Of a DNA stretch of 64,000 nucleotides, positions 1 to 8,394 are shown in pieces. This stretch comes from Oceanimonas baumannii (GTDB taxonomy: Bacteria; Pseudomonadota; Gammaproteobacteria; Enterobacterales; Aeromonadaceae): the NCBI RefSeq assembly GCF_002245495.1, contig NZ_NQJF01000004.1, positions 124,001-188,000 of the forward strand, read 5' to 3'. Below the pieces are notes generated by a model that saw only the letters and a program-made list of their open reading frames with translations, made no database searches and was not told the origin of the DNA. Position numbers and translations under genes: made by a program. Each line of letters opens with the position of its first letter. The first letter of the stretch is position 1.

Positions 1-44
1 TATGTTGTCTCGCCCCTTGTCTCCCGGACACATGAGAGGAATCT

Positions 45-1346
45 ATGAACAAAAAGACATTGACCCTGTCAATGCTGGCTGCTGCCATCACCACAAGCCA
101 GGTACAGGCTGCTGCCTTTCAGCTCGCAGAACAGAGCACTTCCGGCCTGGGACGGGCCTACGCTGGCGAAGGTGCTGCCGCCGACAATGCCGCAGTGCTG
201 GGCCGCAACCCGGCCGCCATGACCTTGTTTGAACAAACGTCACTGTCGGCCGGTGCCGTCTATGTCAACCCGAAAGTAGACGTTGAAGGCAAACCCACCG
301 CCATGCAGGCCGCTGGTGCCAATATGGCCGGTCTGCCCACTCAGTCAGATGATATTGCTAACGATGCTATTGTGCCGTTCTTCTATTATGTACAACCCAT
401 TAATGAGCAGTGGGCTGCCGGCCTCGGCATATTTACCAACTATGGACTGTCAACGACCTACCAGGATAATCACTATGCCGGACCGGTAGCAGGCAAAACA
501 GCACTGACAACCATTAACCTTAATCCCAGTATTGCCTACCGGATTAATCAGCATCTGTCATTGGGTGCCGGCTTTAATGCGGTGTATGCCGATGCAGAGT
601 TAATCAGACACTCAGGCGTTGCCGCACTGACTCCGGGATTAGGGCTGCAACCGGGCTCTGAATTTGTTCGACTGACCGGCGACGACTGGGGCTATGGCTG
701 GAACATTGGTCTGCTGCTGGAAGCCGATGAGCATAACCGGTGGGCTCTGACCTACCGCTCTGAAGTGGAACTGTCTCTGGAAGGACATTATTCCAGCGCC
801 CTGCCCCAGTTGCCCGGTAATATGCCGGTGCAGCCCGGCTTACCGGTCGGCACCGGCAGCATGGTGAAACCCGGCAGCCTGGATCTGACCCTACCAGCCA
901 TTGCCGAATTATCAGGCTTTCATCAGGTAGCCCCGGCCTGGTCTGTGCATTACGGCATTATGTGGAGCGAGTGGAGCAGCTTTGAAGAGCTGCGGGCGCT
1001 GGGCACGGATGGCAACACCCTGTTCCAGAAAGATGAAAAATTTAATAATAGCTGGCGGATCAGTGCCGGGCTGACCCACCAGCTGAACGATCAGTGGGCA
1101 GTACGTGGTGGCCTGGCTTATGATGAATCACCGGTGCCGGAAGCCACCCGCAGTATTTCCATACCTGATGTGGATCGTACCTGGTATACCCTGGGAGCCA
1201 CTTACGCGGTTAATCAGAACCTGAGTCTGGACGCCGCGCTGGCGTTTCTGGATGGTGGCAAGGTAGATGTTAATGAAGCCCCCTACCAGTTTTCATCCGG
1301 TGGCGATGCCTGGCTGATGGGCCTGCAAATGAACTACCGGTTCTGA
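45..1346 (+). CDS. fadL: FadL/OmpP1/TodX-family outer membrane transport protein
   Basis: Predicted outer-membrane beta-barrel that admits long-chain fatty acids or other hydrophobic molecules. The 433 residues fit the family's usual size. Residues 1-22 form a signal peptide (Lys-Lys, hydrophobic core, cleavage near VQA-AA). The mature N-terminus has the family's STSGLGRAYAG segment and the NPA motif at residues 55-57, and the chain ends in Phe as barrel proteins do. The ATG follows a GAGAGGAA ribosome site. It stands alone and is closed by a hairpin terminator. FadL-family paralogs differ in substrate (fatty acids, aromatics), so the family is secure and the exact substrate is not. Confidence 0.88.
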   Translation: MNKKTLTLSMLAAAITTSQVQAAAFQLAEQSTSGLGRAYAGEGAAADNAAVLGRNPAAMTLFEQTSLSAGAVYVNPKVDVEGKPTAMQAAGANMAGLPTQSDDIANDAIVPFFYYVQPINEQWAAGLGIFTNYGLSTTYQDNHYAGPVAGKTALTTINLNPSIAYRINQHLSLGAGFNAVYADAELIRHSGVAALTPGLGLQPGSEFVRLTGDDWGYGWNIGLLLEADEHNRWALTYRSEVELSLEGHYSSALPQLPGNMPVQPGLPVGTGSMVKPGSLDLTLPAIAELSGFHQVAPAWSVHYGIMWSEWSSFEELRALGTDGNTLFQKDEKFNNSWRISAGLTHQLNDQWAVRGGLAYDESPVPEATRSISIPDVDRTWYTLGATYAVNQNLSLDAALAFLDGGKVDVNEAPYQFSSGGDAWLMGLQMNYRF

Positions 1347-1362
1347 CCCTGAATATGACAAT

Positions 1363-1386
1363 AAAGCGCCACCCGGCGCTTTTATT
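1363..1386 (+). terminator. Rho-independent terminator after the FadL-family gene
   Basis: AAAGCGCC and GGCGCTTT arms around a short ACC loop, followed by a T-rich stretch, 17 bases after the stop codon. Confidence 0.8.
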
Positions 1387-1458
1387 TTGCCTTTGAGGTT
1401 TGGCCCGCTCCGGTCGATTACTGTATATTACCCTGACCAGTTTTTTGTTGGTTTTTTC

Positions 1459-2694
1459 ATGAACGCATACAGCTTTGTCGCACGCCAGGCCATTCTTGAT
1501 GTAAATGGTGTCCCATTGGGCTATGAATTGCTGTTCCGGCTTGGACTTGAAAATCGCTTTCCCGATATTGATGCCGAGCAAGCTACCCGCCGGCTGATCG
1601 CAGAGCAATTTTTAAGCGATAAGATCGACGATCTGGTCGGCTCCGCCATGTGTTTTGTGAATTTTCCTGACACGCTGCTGGAAGAAGGGCTGGCAACGGC
1701 TCTGAACCACAAAAACATGGTCATTGAAATTCTTGAAGATGCCCGGCCCACTCCGCAATTGCTGGAACAGGTGAAAAAGCTGAAAGCTGCCGGCATTAAA
1801 GTAGCACTGGATGATCATGTGCCCGGTAAGGGCTGGAGTGCATTTTTTCCATATGTTGACTTTATCAAACTCGACTTGCGTCATCTGCCACTGGATGAAT
1901 GCCGCTCTATTATTGAACAGTGTACAGAATACACTGCTTTACGATTTATTGCCGAAAAAGTAGAAACACGGGAAGAATTCAACGCGGCCCGGGAGGCGGG
2001 TTTTGACTATTTTCAGGGCTACTATTTTCAGCAACCTCAGGTGATTCAACGCCGTCTGCTGACCACTGACGAACTGACCGCTTTTGAACTGTTATCAGCG
2101 GTCAGCGAGAAACATATCGACTACGACCGGCTCACCGCCTTATTCAGCCGGGATCTGCCGCTTACCTATAACCTGCTGCGCTATGTAAACAGCCTGCACC
2201 TTGGTTATAAACGCCAGAGTATCGAAAACCTGCGCAATGCCATTGTTTATCTTGGCCAGGAGCAGCTGAAGCGGTTTACCGCCATGGTGATGACCGCTTA
2301 TATCAGCAAGAAGAAAAACCGTGAGCTGTATCGTCTGTCCATTGTCCGCGCCCGCTGGTGTGAACTGCTGGCAGAGCAGCTGAATAACAGTATGACTAAC
2401 GATGCATTTATGTGTGGGTTATTTTCATTACTGGATGTACTGCTGGAACGCCCTATTGCCGAAATTTTGCCACAACTTCCTGTTTCAGAAGAAGTAAAAC
2501 AGGCCCTGGGACAGGGCAAAGGTCAACTTGGTTTTCTGCTGGGCTTAATGGACAATCATGAAAGAGCCAATTGGAACAATTTGAAACAGCGGCTCGATTT
2601 TATAGGGATGGAAGAAAAGATAAACGCCGACTGTTATGAAAAAGCCATCTGCTGGAGTAACCAGCTTGAGGCCAGCCGCAATAACACCCCGTAA
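1459..2694 (+). CDS. EAL-HDOD signalling protein (YuxH/CdgJ type), probably a degenerate EAL
   Basis: A 411-residue protein with an N-terminal EAL-type domain (about 1-200) and a C-terminal HDOD domain (about 200-400). The signature region keeps E-x-L-x-R (ELLFR, residues 23-27), but the usual DDFGxG metal loop reads DDHVPGKG. EKVE and FQGYYF segments remain. The family includes motility and biofilm regulators, such as CdgJ in Vibrio; loss of metal-loop residues suggests altered or no c-di-GMP hydrolysis here (inference). The frame is open 72 bases further upstream, but the ATG at 1459 starts the conserved SFVARQAILD segment. The preceding terminator makes this a separate transcript. Confidence 0.85.
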   Translation: MNAYSFVARQAILDVNGVPLGYELLFRLGLENRFPDIDAEQATRRLIAEQFLSDKIDDLVGSAMCFVNFPDTLLEEGLATALNHKNMVIEILEDARPTPQLLEQVKKLKAAGIKVALDDHVPGKGWSAFFPYVDFIKLDLRHLPLDECRSIIEQCTEYTALRFIAEKVETREEFNAAREAGFDYFQGYYFQQPQVIQRRLLTTDELTAFELLSAVSEKHIDYDRLTALFSRDLPLTYNLLRYVNSLHLGYKRQSIENLRNAIVYLGQEQLKRFTAMVMTAYISKKKNRELYRLSIVRARWCELLAEQLNNSMTNDAFMCGLFSLLDVLLERPIAEILPQLPVSEEVKQALGQGKGQLGFLLGLMDNHERANWNNLKQRLDFIGMEEKINADCYEKAICWSNQLEASRNNTP

Positions 2695-2821
2695 ATATTT
2701 TTCTCCATTAAAACGGAAAACTGTCAGCAGCATCACGCCGGGACCAAGTCACCTTCAGCATGACCGCTACGAAGCCGCTCAGCAGACTCTGAGCGCTCCT
2801 CCAGTCGGCTCCGGCCTTTAA

Positions 2822-2839
2822 GCCCGGCTCCCGCCGGGC
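2822..2839. terminator. GC-rich hairpin between convergent genes
   Basis: Perfect 7-bp stem (GCCCGGC / GCCGGGC) with a TCCC loop between the EAL-HDOD gene and the converging NhaC-type gene. There is no clear T-run on either side, so the terminator role is only likely. Confidence 0.4.
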
Positions 2840-2847
2840 AAATAGGC

Positions 2848-4398
2848 TTAACGGCGGAACAACGACCAGAATCCCAGAACGGCAGCAAATGTGATTGCCG
2901 ATACCAGAAGCCCTGTCAACAAGCTGGTGGTAATTCCCAGCGCAAGAAAACCGGCAATACTCACCAACGCCATTGAAAGCGCATAGGGTAGTTGAGTCAT
3001 CACATGATCAATATGATGACAGGACGCCCCGGTAGAAGAAAGAATGGTGGTATCGGAGATGGGTGAGCAGTGATCACCAAAGACGGCACCGGCCATCACC
3101 GCCGCCATGCCGGGCAGCAGCATTTGTGGGTCTATCGCCATGGTCATATCGGCAGCAATGGGCAGCATAACGCCAAACGTCCCCCAACTGGTACCGGTGG
3201 CAAATGCCATCACGCCAGCCAGTACAAACAAAATGGCCGGTAACAGATAAAGCGGCAGGCTCTGCTGTACCAATGACGCCAGATACTTGCCGGTTTCCAG
3301 CTCACTGATAAGCCCGGCAATGGTCCAGGCAAACAACAGAATGTAAATGGCAGGCAACATACCCTTCAGACCCACCATAATGGTATGAGCCCAGCCGGCA
3401 GCGGAAGTACGTTCGCGTATCAGCGCACCTGCACAGATCAGTAGTCCGGCCACACCGCCAGCCACCAATGAGCGGCCCACATTGGTATTCTCCAGTGCTC
3501 CCAGCAGGCTAAACGACTCTCCCGCTTCATTCAGAGCCTGAGTACCGGTCCAAAGCAGGCCTGCTACAGTCACCAACGTCAGCCCACCGATAGCAAACAG
3601 CAGATCGGTAACACGGCCACCGGCTACTTCATGATCATGCACCCCCGGAGGGGTGCCCTTGCTTTTATCAAACAGCTCACCCTGCAGTGCCCGGCTTTCA
3701 TGCTGTTGCATTAATCCCAAATCCCAACCGCCGCGGATCACCAGAATCACCATTAACAGTGTAAAAATGGCATAGAAATTCATCGCTCCCATGGTGATAA
3801 AAGCCGCTAACGGACTTTGTCCGGTGATGCCATAGCCAGCCAGAATGCCACCGATCAGGGCAATAATATACGCCCCCCATGACGATACCGGCATTAATAC
3901 GCAAATAGGAGCGGCAGTAGAATCCAGTAAATAGGCAAGTTTAGCGCGGGATATGCCAAACCGGTCGGTCACCGGGCGACAAATGGTACCTACCGACAGA
4001 CTGTGAAAGTAATCATCGATAAAAAAAACAAATACCAGCAAACCGGTCATGGCCTTGGCCTGGCGCCGGCTCTTAATGCGCGCCTGCGCCCATTCGGCAA
4101 AAGCATGGGTCGCCCCTGCCTTGCTCAGCATGCTGATAATGCAGCCCAGCAACAACAGGAACAGCAATATATTTACATTCCATTCATTGAGCGCACCTTC
4201 GCTCCAGAACAGTGAAAACACTTTAGAGGAAAGATGTGACAGGGAAGTCAACGGGTTGAATTGCTGCAACAATAGCGCAGCCAGCACAATGCCCAGACCT
4301 AATGATAACAATACTTTACGAGTGACAATAGCCAGCACAATGGCTATTAGCGGGGGCAATACTGACCAGAAAGTCTGAATAAACGGATGAGCTTCCAC
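2848..4398 (-). CDS. NhaC-family transporter, probable lysine carrier (LysW-like)
   Basis: Very hydrophobic 516-residue protein of the NhaC sodium/proton antiporter superfamily with roughly a dozen membrane segments. The start is GTG at 4398 with an AGGTG ribosome site five bases upstream. Its leader carries a lysine riboswitch and a terminator, which argues that it moves lysine rather than acting as a plain Na+/H+ antiporter. Comparative-genomics work described lysine-riboswitch NhaC-type genes as candidate lysine transporters (LysW) in gammaproteobacteria; I recall this rather than looked it up. A sodium/proton antiporter without a lysine role remains possible. Confidence 0.8.
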   Translation of the reverse strand: MEAHPFIQTFWSVLPPLIAIVLAIVTRKVLLSLGLGIVLAALLLQQFNPLTSLSHLSSKVFSLFWSEGALNEWNVNILLFLLLLGCIISMLSKAGATHAFAEWAQARIKSRRQAKAMTGLLVFVFFIDDYFHSLSVGTICRPVTDRFGISRAKLAYLLDSTAAPICVLMPVSSWGAYIIALIGGILAGYGITGQSPLAAFITMGAMNFYAIFTLLMVILVIRGGWDLGLMQQHESRALQGELFDKSKGTPPGVHDHEVAGGRVTDLLFAIGGLTLVTVAGLLWTGTQALNEAGESFSLLGALENTNVGRSLVAGGVAGLLICAGALIRERTSAAGWAHTIMVGLKGMLPAIYILLFAWTIAGLISELETGKYLASLVQQSLPLYLLPAILFVLAGVMAFATGTSWGTFGVMLPIAADMTMAIDPQMLLPGMAAVMAGAVFGDHCSPISDTTILSSTGASCHHIDHVMTQLPYALSMALVSIAGFLALGITTSLLTGLLVSAITFAAVLGFWSLFRR

Positions 4399-4422
4399 AG
4401 CGGCACCTGAATGTTAAGTAAT

Positions 4423-4480
4423 AAAAAACTACCAGGAGCAGGAAAGCAGCACAGACTTATCCTTTCTTTCCCAGCAGTAG
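4423..4480 (-). terminator. Expression-platform terminator of the lysine riboswitch
   Basis: On the minus strand, CTAC..GGAAAG (4480-4466) pairs with CTTTCC..GGTAG (4446-4429), followed by six T (4428-4423). The CTAC of the 5' arm is also the 3' strand of aptamer helix P1, so the two structures touch. This suits transcriptional control of the NhaC-type gene starting 25 bases further on. Confidence 0.65.
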
Positions 4481-4643
4481 CGCATCGCGATAGCAAATCG
4501 CGACAGTATCAGCCCTTTAGGTACTGATCCCAGCCATGGTCTGTTGATAAGAACCACAGCTTCGGCAGCACTTCCTTTAGGCCGGGGTCATTGGTATCAC
4601 CCTGTTCCGGCTTACTGATAAGCGCTGCGCCTCTACGCAGGTA
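4468..4643 (-). promoter_or_regulatory. Lysine riboswitch (L box) upstream of the NhaC-type gene
   Basis: Read on the minus strand, the leader contains the L-box core elements in order: GTAGAGGCGC (start of the aptamer), TCAGTAA, the GAAGCTGTGGTTC hairpin region, ACCATGGCTGGG, a GGGCTGATACTG segment and a closing GCGCTACTG strand whose CTAC pairs with GTAG of P1. Order, spacing and length (about 175 nt) match the lysC leader of Escherichia coli. The class normally lowers expression when lysine is abundant. Boundaries are approximate. Confidence 0.82.
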
Positions 4644-4942
4644 AGTTGGTGGATTTTACTGCCTCAGACGTAAAGATCAACACATTCATCTGTTATGTTG
4701 CTATTTTGTTAGGTTGACATCATTGTTCTCAACATTTGGTAAACCCTGTGCTGGCAGCGACATTATTATTGATAAAGTTAAAGAGCGCTTTTAAACGCTT
4801 CTGCGTTCTGCTTAGTATTCGTAAGGATTTAATTTGAGTTGCGCGAAAAGAATATTATTGCAAAATGCGAAAACAGTTTGACCTTGATATCAGGTAAGCC
4901 TCCCATTATTGAGTCGAATGAATGATAAATATGTCAATTTAC

Positions 4943-4971
4943 TTGCAACCCTGCAATTCAGGTTGTAAATT
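4943..4971 (+). promoter_or_regulatory. Probable hns promoter
   Basis: TTGCAA, a 17-base spacer and TAAATT lie about 45 bases before the hns start, inside an AT-rich block (about 4660-5010) that holds no gene. Such AT-rich DNA is what H-NS itself binds, so autoregulation is plausible. Confidence 0.5.
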
Positions 4972-5013
4972 TAATTTATTAAAACAAAATCAAAGATACT
5001 ACAGGTGAACACA

Positions 5014-5424
5014 ATGTCTGACTTTCTGAAAACTCTGCTCAATATTCGCAGCCTGCGCGCTGCTGGTCGTGAACTGTCTCTGGAACAGCTCGAAGAAGGC
5101 CTGAGCAAACTCACTGTCGTTGTTGAAGAGCGCCGTGAGTCAGAAGCCGAAGAACGTGCCAAAGCGGCTGAAAAAGAACGTAAGCTGAAAGAATATGCTG
5201 ATATGCTGGCCGCAGATGGCATTGAATTAAGCGATTTGCTCGAAGCCGTTGAGCCCGCAGCCAAAAAGTCCTCCGCTCCGCGTGCCAAGCGTCCGCCCAA
5301 ATATGAATATCAGGATGGTGGTGAATGGAAAACCTGGACTGGCCAGGGCCGTCAGCCTTCTACCATCAAACACGCCATTGAAAATGAAGGCAAAACGCTG
5401 GAAGACTTCCTGATCAACAAGTAA
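5014..5424 (+). CDS. hns: H-NS family nucleoid protein
   Basis: Histone-like nucleoid-structuring protein: binds AT-rich DNA, silences foreign genes and multimerises. 136 residues, against 137 in Escherichia coli. The N-terminal oligomerisation part (1-65) is heptad-rich and highly charged, a flexible linker follows (80-95), and the C-terminal DNA-binding domain has the AT-hook-like loop TGQGRQP (residues 109-115) after WKTW. A GTG nine bases earlier is in frame, but the ATG at 5014 gives the family's MS-x-F-L-K-x-L start and is preceded by ACAGGTG. Monocistronic, with its own promoter and terminator. Confidence 0.93.
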   Translation: MSDFLKTLLNIRSLRAAGRELSLEQLEEGLSKLTVVVEERRESEAEERAKAAEKERKLKEYADMLAADGIELSDLLEAVEPAAKKSSAPRAKRPPKYEYQDGGEWKTWTGQGRQPSTIKHAIENEGKTLEDFLINK

Positions 5425-5444
5425 TGAAGAATTACACAACGACC

Positions 5445-5473
5445 AAAAACGGGGCTAATAGCCCCGTTTTTTT
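5445..5473 (+). terminator. Rho-independent terminator of hns
   Basis: AAAAACGGGGCT/AGCCCCGTTTTTTT hairpin with a perfect stem and T-run, 21 bases past the hns stop. The A-rich 5' flank could also serve the opposite strand, ending the pyrF transcript. Confidence 0.9.
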
Positions 5474-5475
5474 AT

Positions 5476-5715
5476 TTAGACTGGCGTTAACAGACCGTAT
5501 AACGGCTGATCAAGACCATTGTGTTTAAGCTCATATATCAGTGCCAGCTCTGCTCCCAGGGTGCCTTCCGGCCAGCCTTTCCGCTCCATCCAGCATAAAT
5601 ATGCCAGAGGCAACCGCAGCAATGGCTGCCCCCGGTATTTACCATAGGGCATGGGTTTTCGAATAATACGCAGCAACCCGGCCTGATCCAGGCCGGGAAA
5701 ACCTGACTCAGCCAT
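5476..5715 (-). CDS. DUF3820 family small protein
   Basis: 79-residue protein of the DUF3820 family, some members of which are annotated as putative quorum-sensing-regulated factors. The sequence shows the characteristic MPYGKYRG motif (23-30), then [17 protein letters not shown] and a terminal ELKHNGLD. The biochemical role is unknown; the motif resembles single-domain proteins linked to DNA-processing enzymes. Its ATG lies inside the end of pyrF (8-base overlap), so the two are probably translated from one message. In Escherichia coli this position behind pyrF is held by yciH, which here sits behind nagC. Confidence 0.8.
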   Translation of the reverse strand: MAESGFPGLDQAGLLRIIRKPMPYGKYRGQPLLRLPLAYLCWMERKGWPEGTLGAELALIYELKHNGLDQPLYGLLTPV

Positions 5716-6424
5716 GTAAGCTGGCGTTAATGGCTTTTAACGCCGCAGCAGGGTCTTCTGCCTGGGTAATGGGACGGCCGATAACCAGGTAGTCACTGCC
5801 TGCTTTTAGAGCCAGCTCAGGCGTCATAATACGACGCTGATCGCCAGCATCGCTGCCCGCCGGACGAATACCCGGCGTAACCAGTTTAAACGACGGACCC
5901 AGTTCACTTTTCAGCAGACTGGCCTCCTGAGCCGAACACACCACACCATCAAGCCCGGCCTGCTGAGTGAGTCTGGCCAGCGCCAGCACCTGCTCAGCAG
6001 GAGAGCGCAGAACACCTGTCTGATTAAGCTCATCAGCGGTCATGCTGGTCAGCACGGTCACTGCAATCAGCAAGGGGGCCTTCTCGCCGTAAGGTCCCAG
6101 CGCGGCTTTGGCCGCCTCCATCATGCGGCTGCCACCGCTGGCGTGAACATTGACCATCCACACCCCCAGCTCAGCGGCTGCAGCCACAGCCTTGGCAACC
6201 GTATTGGGTATATCATGAAACTTGAGATCCAGAAATACATCAAAACCCTGAGCCACCAGATAACGTACGAATTCCGGGCCAAACAGGGTGAACATTTCTT
6301 TGCCCACTTTCAGCCGGCAACAGGCCGGGTCCAGCTGTACTATCAGGGCCTTGGCCTGCTGTTCATTAGCAAAGTCGAGCGCGATCAGTATTTTGGGATC
6401 GTCATTGTGGGTTGTCTGTTGCAT
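5708..6424 (-). CDS. pyrF: Orotidine 5'-phosphate decarboxylase
   Basis: Last step of de novo UMP synthesis: decarboxylates OMP to UMP in the cytoplasm. 238 residues, normal for the short bacterial type. The catalytic tetrad region is intact: D66, K68 and D71 in [11 protein letters not shown], with the upstream K-V-G-K loop (39-42). The phosphate-binding end shows TPGIRP and [11 protein letters not shown] at 6424 with an AAGGT site. It follows lapB with a 65-base gap, in the conserved lapA-lapB-pyrF order. Confidence 0.96.
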   Translation of the reverse strand: MQQTTHNDDPKILIALDFANEQQAKALIVQLDPACCRLKVGKEMFTLFGPEFVRYLVAQGFDVFLDLKFHDIPNTVAKAVAAAAELGVWMVNVHASGGSRMMEAAKAALGPYGEKAPLLIAVTVLTSMTADELNQTGVLRSPAEQVLALARLTQQAGLDGVVCSAQEASLLKSELGPSFKLVTPGIRPAGSDAGDQRRIMTPELALKAGSDYLVIGRPITQAEDPAAALKAINASLHG

Positions 6425-6489
6425 TGAATGATTACCTTAAGTTCTTTTTATAACGCCGCTGTCAGCCAGTATTTCATCCTGGCTTTACA

Positions 6490-7659
6490 TTATTCGCCAT
6501 CCAGTCCTCGCACTGGCCGGATGGTACCCCACTGCTTGCATGATGGACACTGCCAGAACAAGCTACGGGAAGAAAAACCACAGTGGCCACACCGGTGACT
6601 AGGCTTGGCCTTGATCTGCTCGGCAACCAGCGCCTTCAGCATTTCGAGACTGGCCTTGGCCCTGCCCTGGCCCGCATTCGCCGAATGATAGGACATCAGC
6701 CGGTAAAAGCCTTTCATAGTGGGATGACGCTGCAGATGAGACAGCACCAGTTGTTCGGCACTGACTTGCCCCTCCCGGGCGGCGATATGGTCGGCCAGCA
6801 TTAATACCTCACTGGCACCACTGTCTTCGGCTACCCACTGTTCAAGTAAGGCAGTAAAGGCATCATCCTGCCCCAGCTGGTGATAACAGTGTTGCAAATC
6901 GGACAGCACTTCACTGAGAAAGCCTCTGTCCTGCTTTGCCACATCCTGCAAACAGGCTGCCGCATGACGCCATTCACCGTTTGCCATATAAATGGCACCC
7001 AAACGTATATTGGCGCGTACACACCCCGGATCGGCCCTGAGAGCTTTTTTTAAATCGTTAACGGCACCTTTACTGTCTTGCCGTTTCCATTTTTGCTCGG
7101 CAAGTTCACAATAAAAATGCCCCATGGGCACCAGCGCTTTGGTATCCGGTTTCTTTTTAAGACGCCCGGCTACCGCAATAGCCTGCTCCCAGTCGCGTAA
7201 TTGCTGATAAAGGATCATCAGTAATTCAAGCGCATCCTGCTCATAGTCGGGATCATTTTTCAGTTCGGATAAAATCTGCTCGGCCCTGTCCAGCAAACCG
7301 GCGGCAAAAAAATCCCGGGCCAGCTCAAGCATGGCAAGATGGCGCTGCTCAAGGGACAGATTAGTACGGGCAATCAGGTTTTGATGAATGCGTATAGCCC
7401 TGTCGACCTCACCGCGGGAGCGGAACAGGTTCCCCAAAGCCAGATGGGTTTCTATGGTTTCACTGTCTACCTGTAGCAGCTGAATAAAAAGATCAACGGC
7501 TTTATCAGGCTCATCGGAAAGCAAAAAGTTCAGCCCGGCAACATATTGCCGGGAGAACTGACTGGATTGTTTCTGCGTATCCTGACGCACACTTCGGCGC
7601 CCCATATACCAGCCGTAGGCCGCTGCCACCGGAAGCAGCAGAAACAACAATTCCAGCAT
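6490..7659 (-). CDS. lapB: LapB (YciM), lipopolysaccharide assembly regulator
   Basis: Inner-membrane protein that controls lipopolysaccharide synthesis by steering LpxC to FtsH proteolysis. 389 residues: one N-terminal membrane segment (about 1-18), a cytoplasmic run of tetratricopeptide-type repeats, and a C-terminal rubredoxin-like metal knuckle with C357-x2-C360 and C371-x2-C374. All four cysteines are kept. Preceded at 8 bases by lapA, matching the enterobacterial operon. Confidence 0.93.
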   Translation of the reverse strand: MLELLFLLLPVAAAYGWYMGRRSVRQDTQKQSSQFSRQYVAGLNFLLSDEPDKAVDLFIQLLQVDSETIETHLALGNLFRSRGEVDRAIRIHQNLIARTNLSLEQRHLAMLELARDFFAAGLLDRAEQILSELKNDPDYEQDALELLMILYQQLRDWEQAIAVAGRLKKKPDTKALVPMGHFYCELAEQKWKRQDSKGAVNDLKKALRADPGCVRANIRLGAIYMANGEWRHAAACLQDVAKQDRGFLSEVLSDLQHCYHQLGQDDAFTALLEQWVAEDSGASEVLMLADHIAAREGQVSAEQLVLSHLQRHPTMKGFYRLMSYHSANAGQGRAKASLEMLKALVAEQIKAKPSHRCGHCGFSSRSLFWQCPSCKQWGTIRPVRGLDGE

Positions 7660-7667
7660 GAAGTATG

Positions 7668-7955
7668 TTAATCCTTAACCGGCAGCGCTCTGAGCTCTTC
7701 CAGTTCCCGCTGCTGACGTGCCACCTTTTTATTCAGGCCCTTGTTGGACATTTTAAGGCGCAGCATAACCAGGCCAAACACCAGCCAGCCCAGTAGAAAA
7801 CCACCCGTAAATACCACGGCCAGTAAGGAAGAAAGACGATAATCGCCTTGTGCCAGTAAATAATTAACGTGTACCAGCTGATCGTTCTGGGAGCCCAATG
7901 TCAGACCCACCGCAAAAAGGATCGCCAGAATAATCAGGCCAAAAATTATTTTCAC
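7668..7955 (-). CDS. lapA: LapA (YciS) membrane protein
   Basis: 95-residue inner-membrane protein, partner of LapB in lipopolysaccharide assembly. Two hydrophobic segments (about 3-20 and 42-66) flank the conserved NDQ..VNYLLAQGDYRLS stretch, and a basic, coiled-coil-prone tail follows. It starts with GTG at 7955, preceded by GAGAGGATAAG; no upstream ATG gives a better fit. It lies between ihfB and lapB on the same strand. Confidence 0.9.
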   Translation of the reverse strand: MKIIFGLIILAILFAVGLTLGSQNDQLVHVNYLLAQGDYRLSSLLAVVFTGGFLLGWLVFGLVMLRLKMSNKGLNKKVARQQRELEELRALPVKD

Positions 7956-8045
7956 CTTATCCTCTCAACATCCTGATTTTTGAGTATTCGGCATTATCCC
8001 GAAAAAGCACCGGTTGCGCCACCGTAGCCCATGGGAAAAGTGAAC

Positions 8046-8327
8046 TTACGCCGGGTTTACCCGTTCACGCAATTCCTTGCCCGGCTTAAAGTGCGGTACA
8101 TATTTTCCGTTCAGCTCGACTTTCTCGCCGGTTTTAGGATTTCGCCCTTGGCGCGGTGCCCGATAGTGCAGTGAAAAGCTGCCAAAGCCACGAATTTCAA
8201 TGCGATCTCCCGATTGCAGCGTAGACGCCATTTGTTCCAGAATTTCCTTGATGGCGTTTTCCACTTCCTTGGCGGAAAGGTGGGCATACTGCTCGGCCAT
8301 ACGTTCAATCAGGTCGGATTTTGTCAT
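8046..8327 (-). CDS. ihfB: Integration host factor subunit beta
   Basis: DNA-bending protein that pairs with IhfA. 93 residues, usual size. Begins [11 protein letters not shown] and shows the DNABII core: [14 protein letters not shown], then the beta-arm [17 protein letters not shown] with the Arg and Pro that intercalate into DNA, and [12 protein letters not shown] at the end. ATG with GGAGA nine bases upstream. Follows rpsA on the same strand, separated by a terminator. Confidence 0.95.
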   Translation of the reverse strand: MTKSDLIERMAEQYAHLSAKEVENAIKEILEQMASTLQSGDRIEIRGFGSFSLHYRAPRQGRNPKTGEKVELNGKYVPHFKPGKELRERVNPA

Positions 8328-8350
8328 GATTCAAGTCTCCGCAATACAAA

Positions 8351-8380
8351 ACAAAAAGGGGCCGTGAAGGCCCCTTGTTT
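8351..8380 (-). terminator. Terminator between rpsA and ihfB
   Basis: AAGGGGCC/GGCCCCTT hairpin; read on the minus strand it ends in a T-rich run right after the rpsA stop. Partial read-through would feed ihfB. Confidence 0.8.
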
Positions 8381-8394
8381 CAATACGGCTTGGC

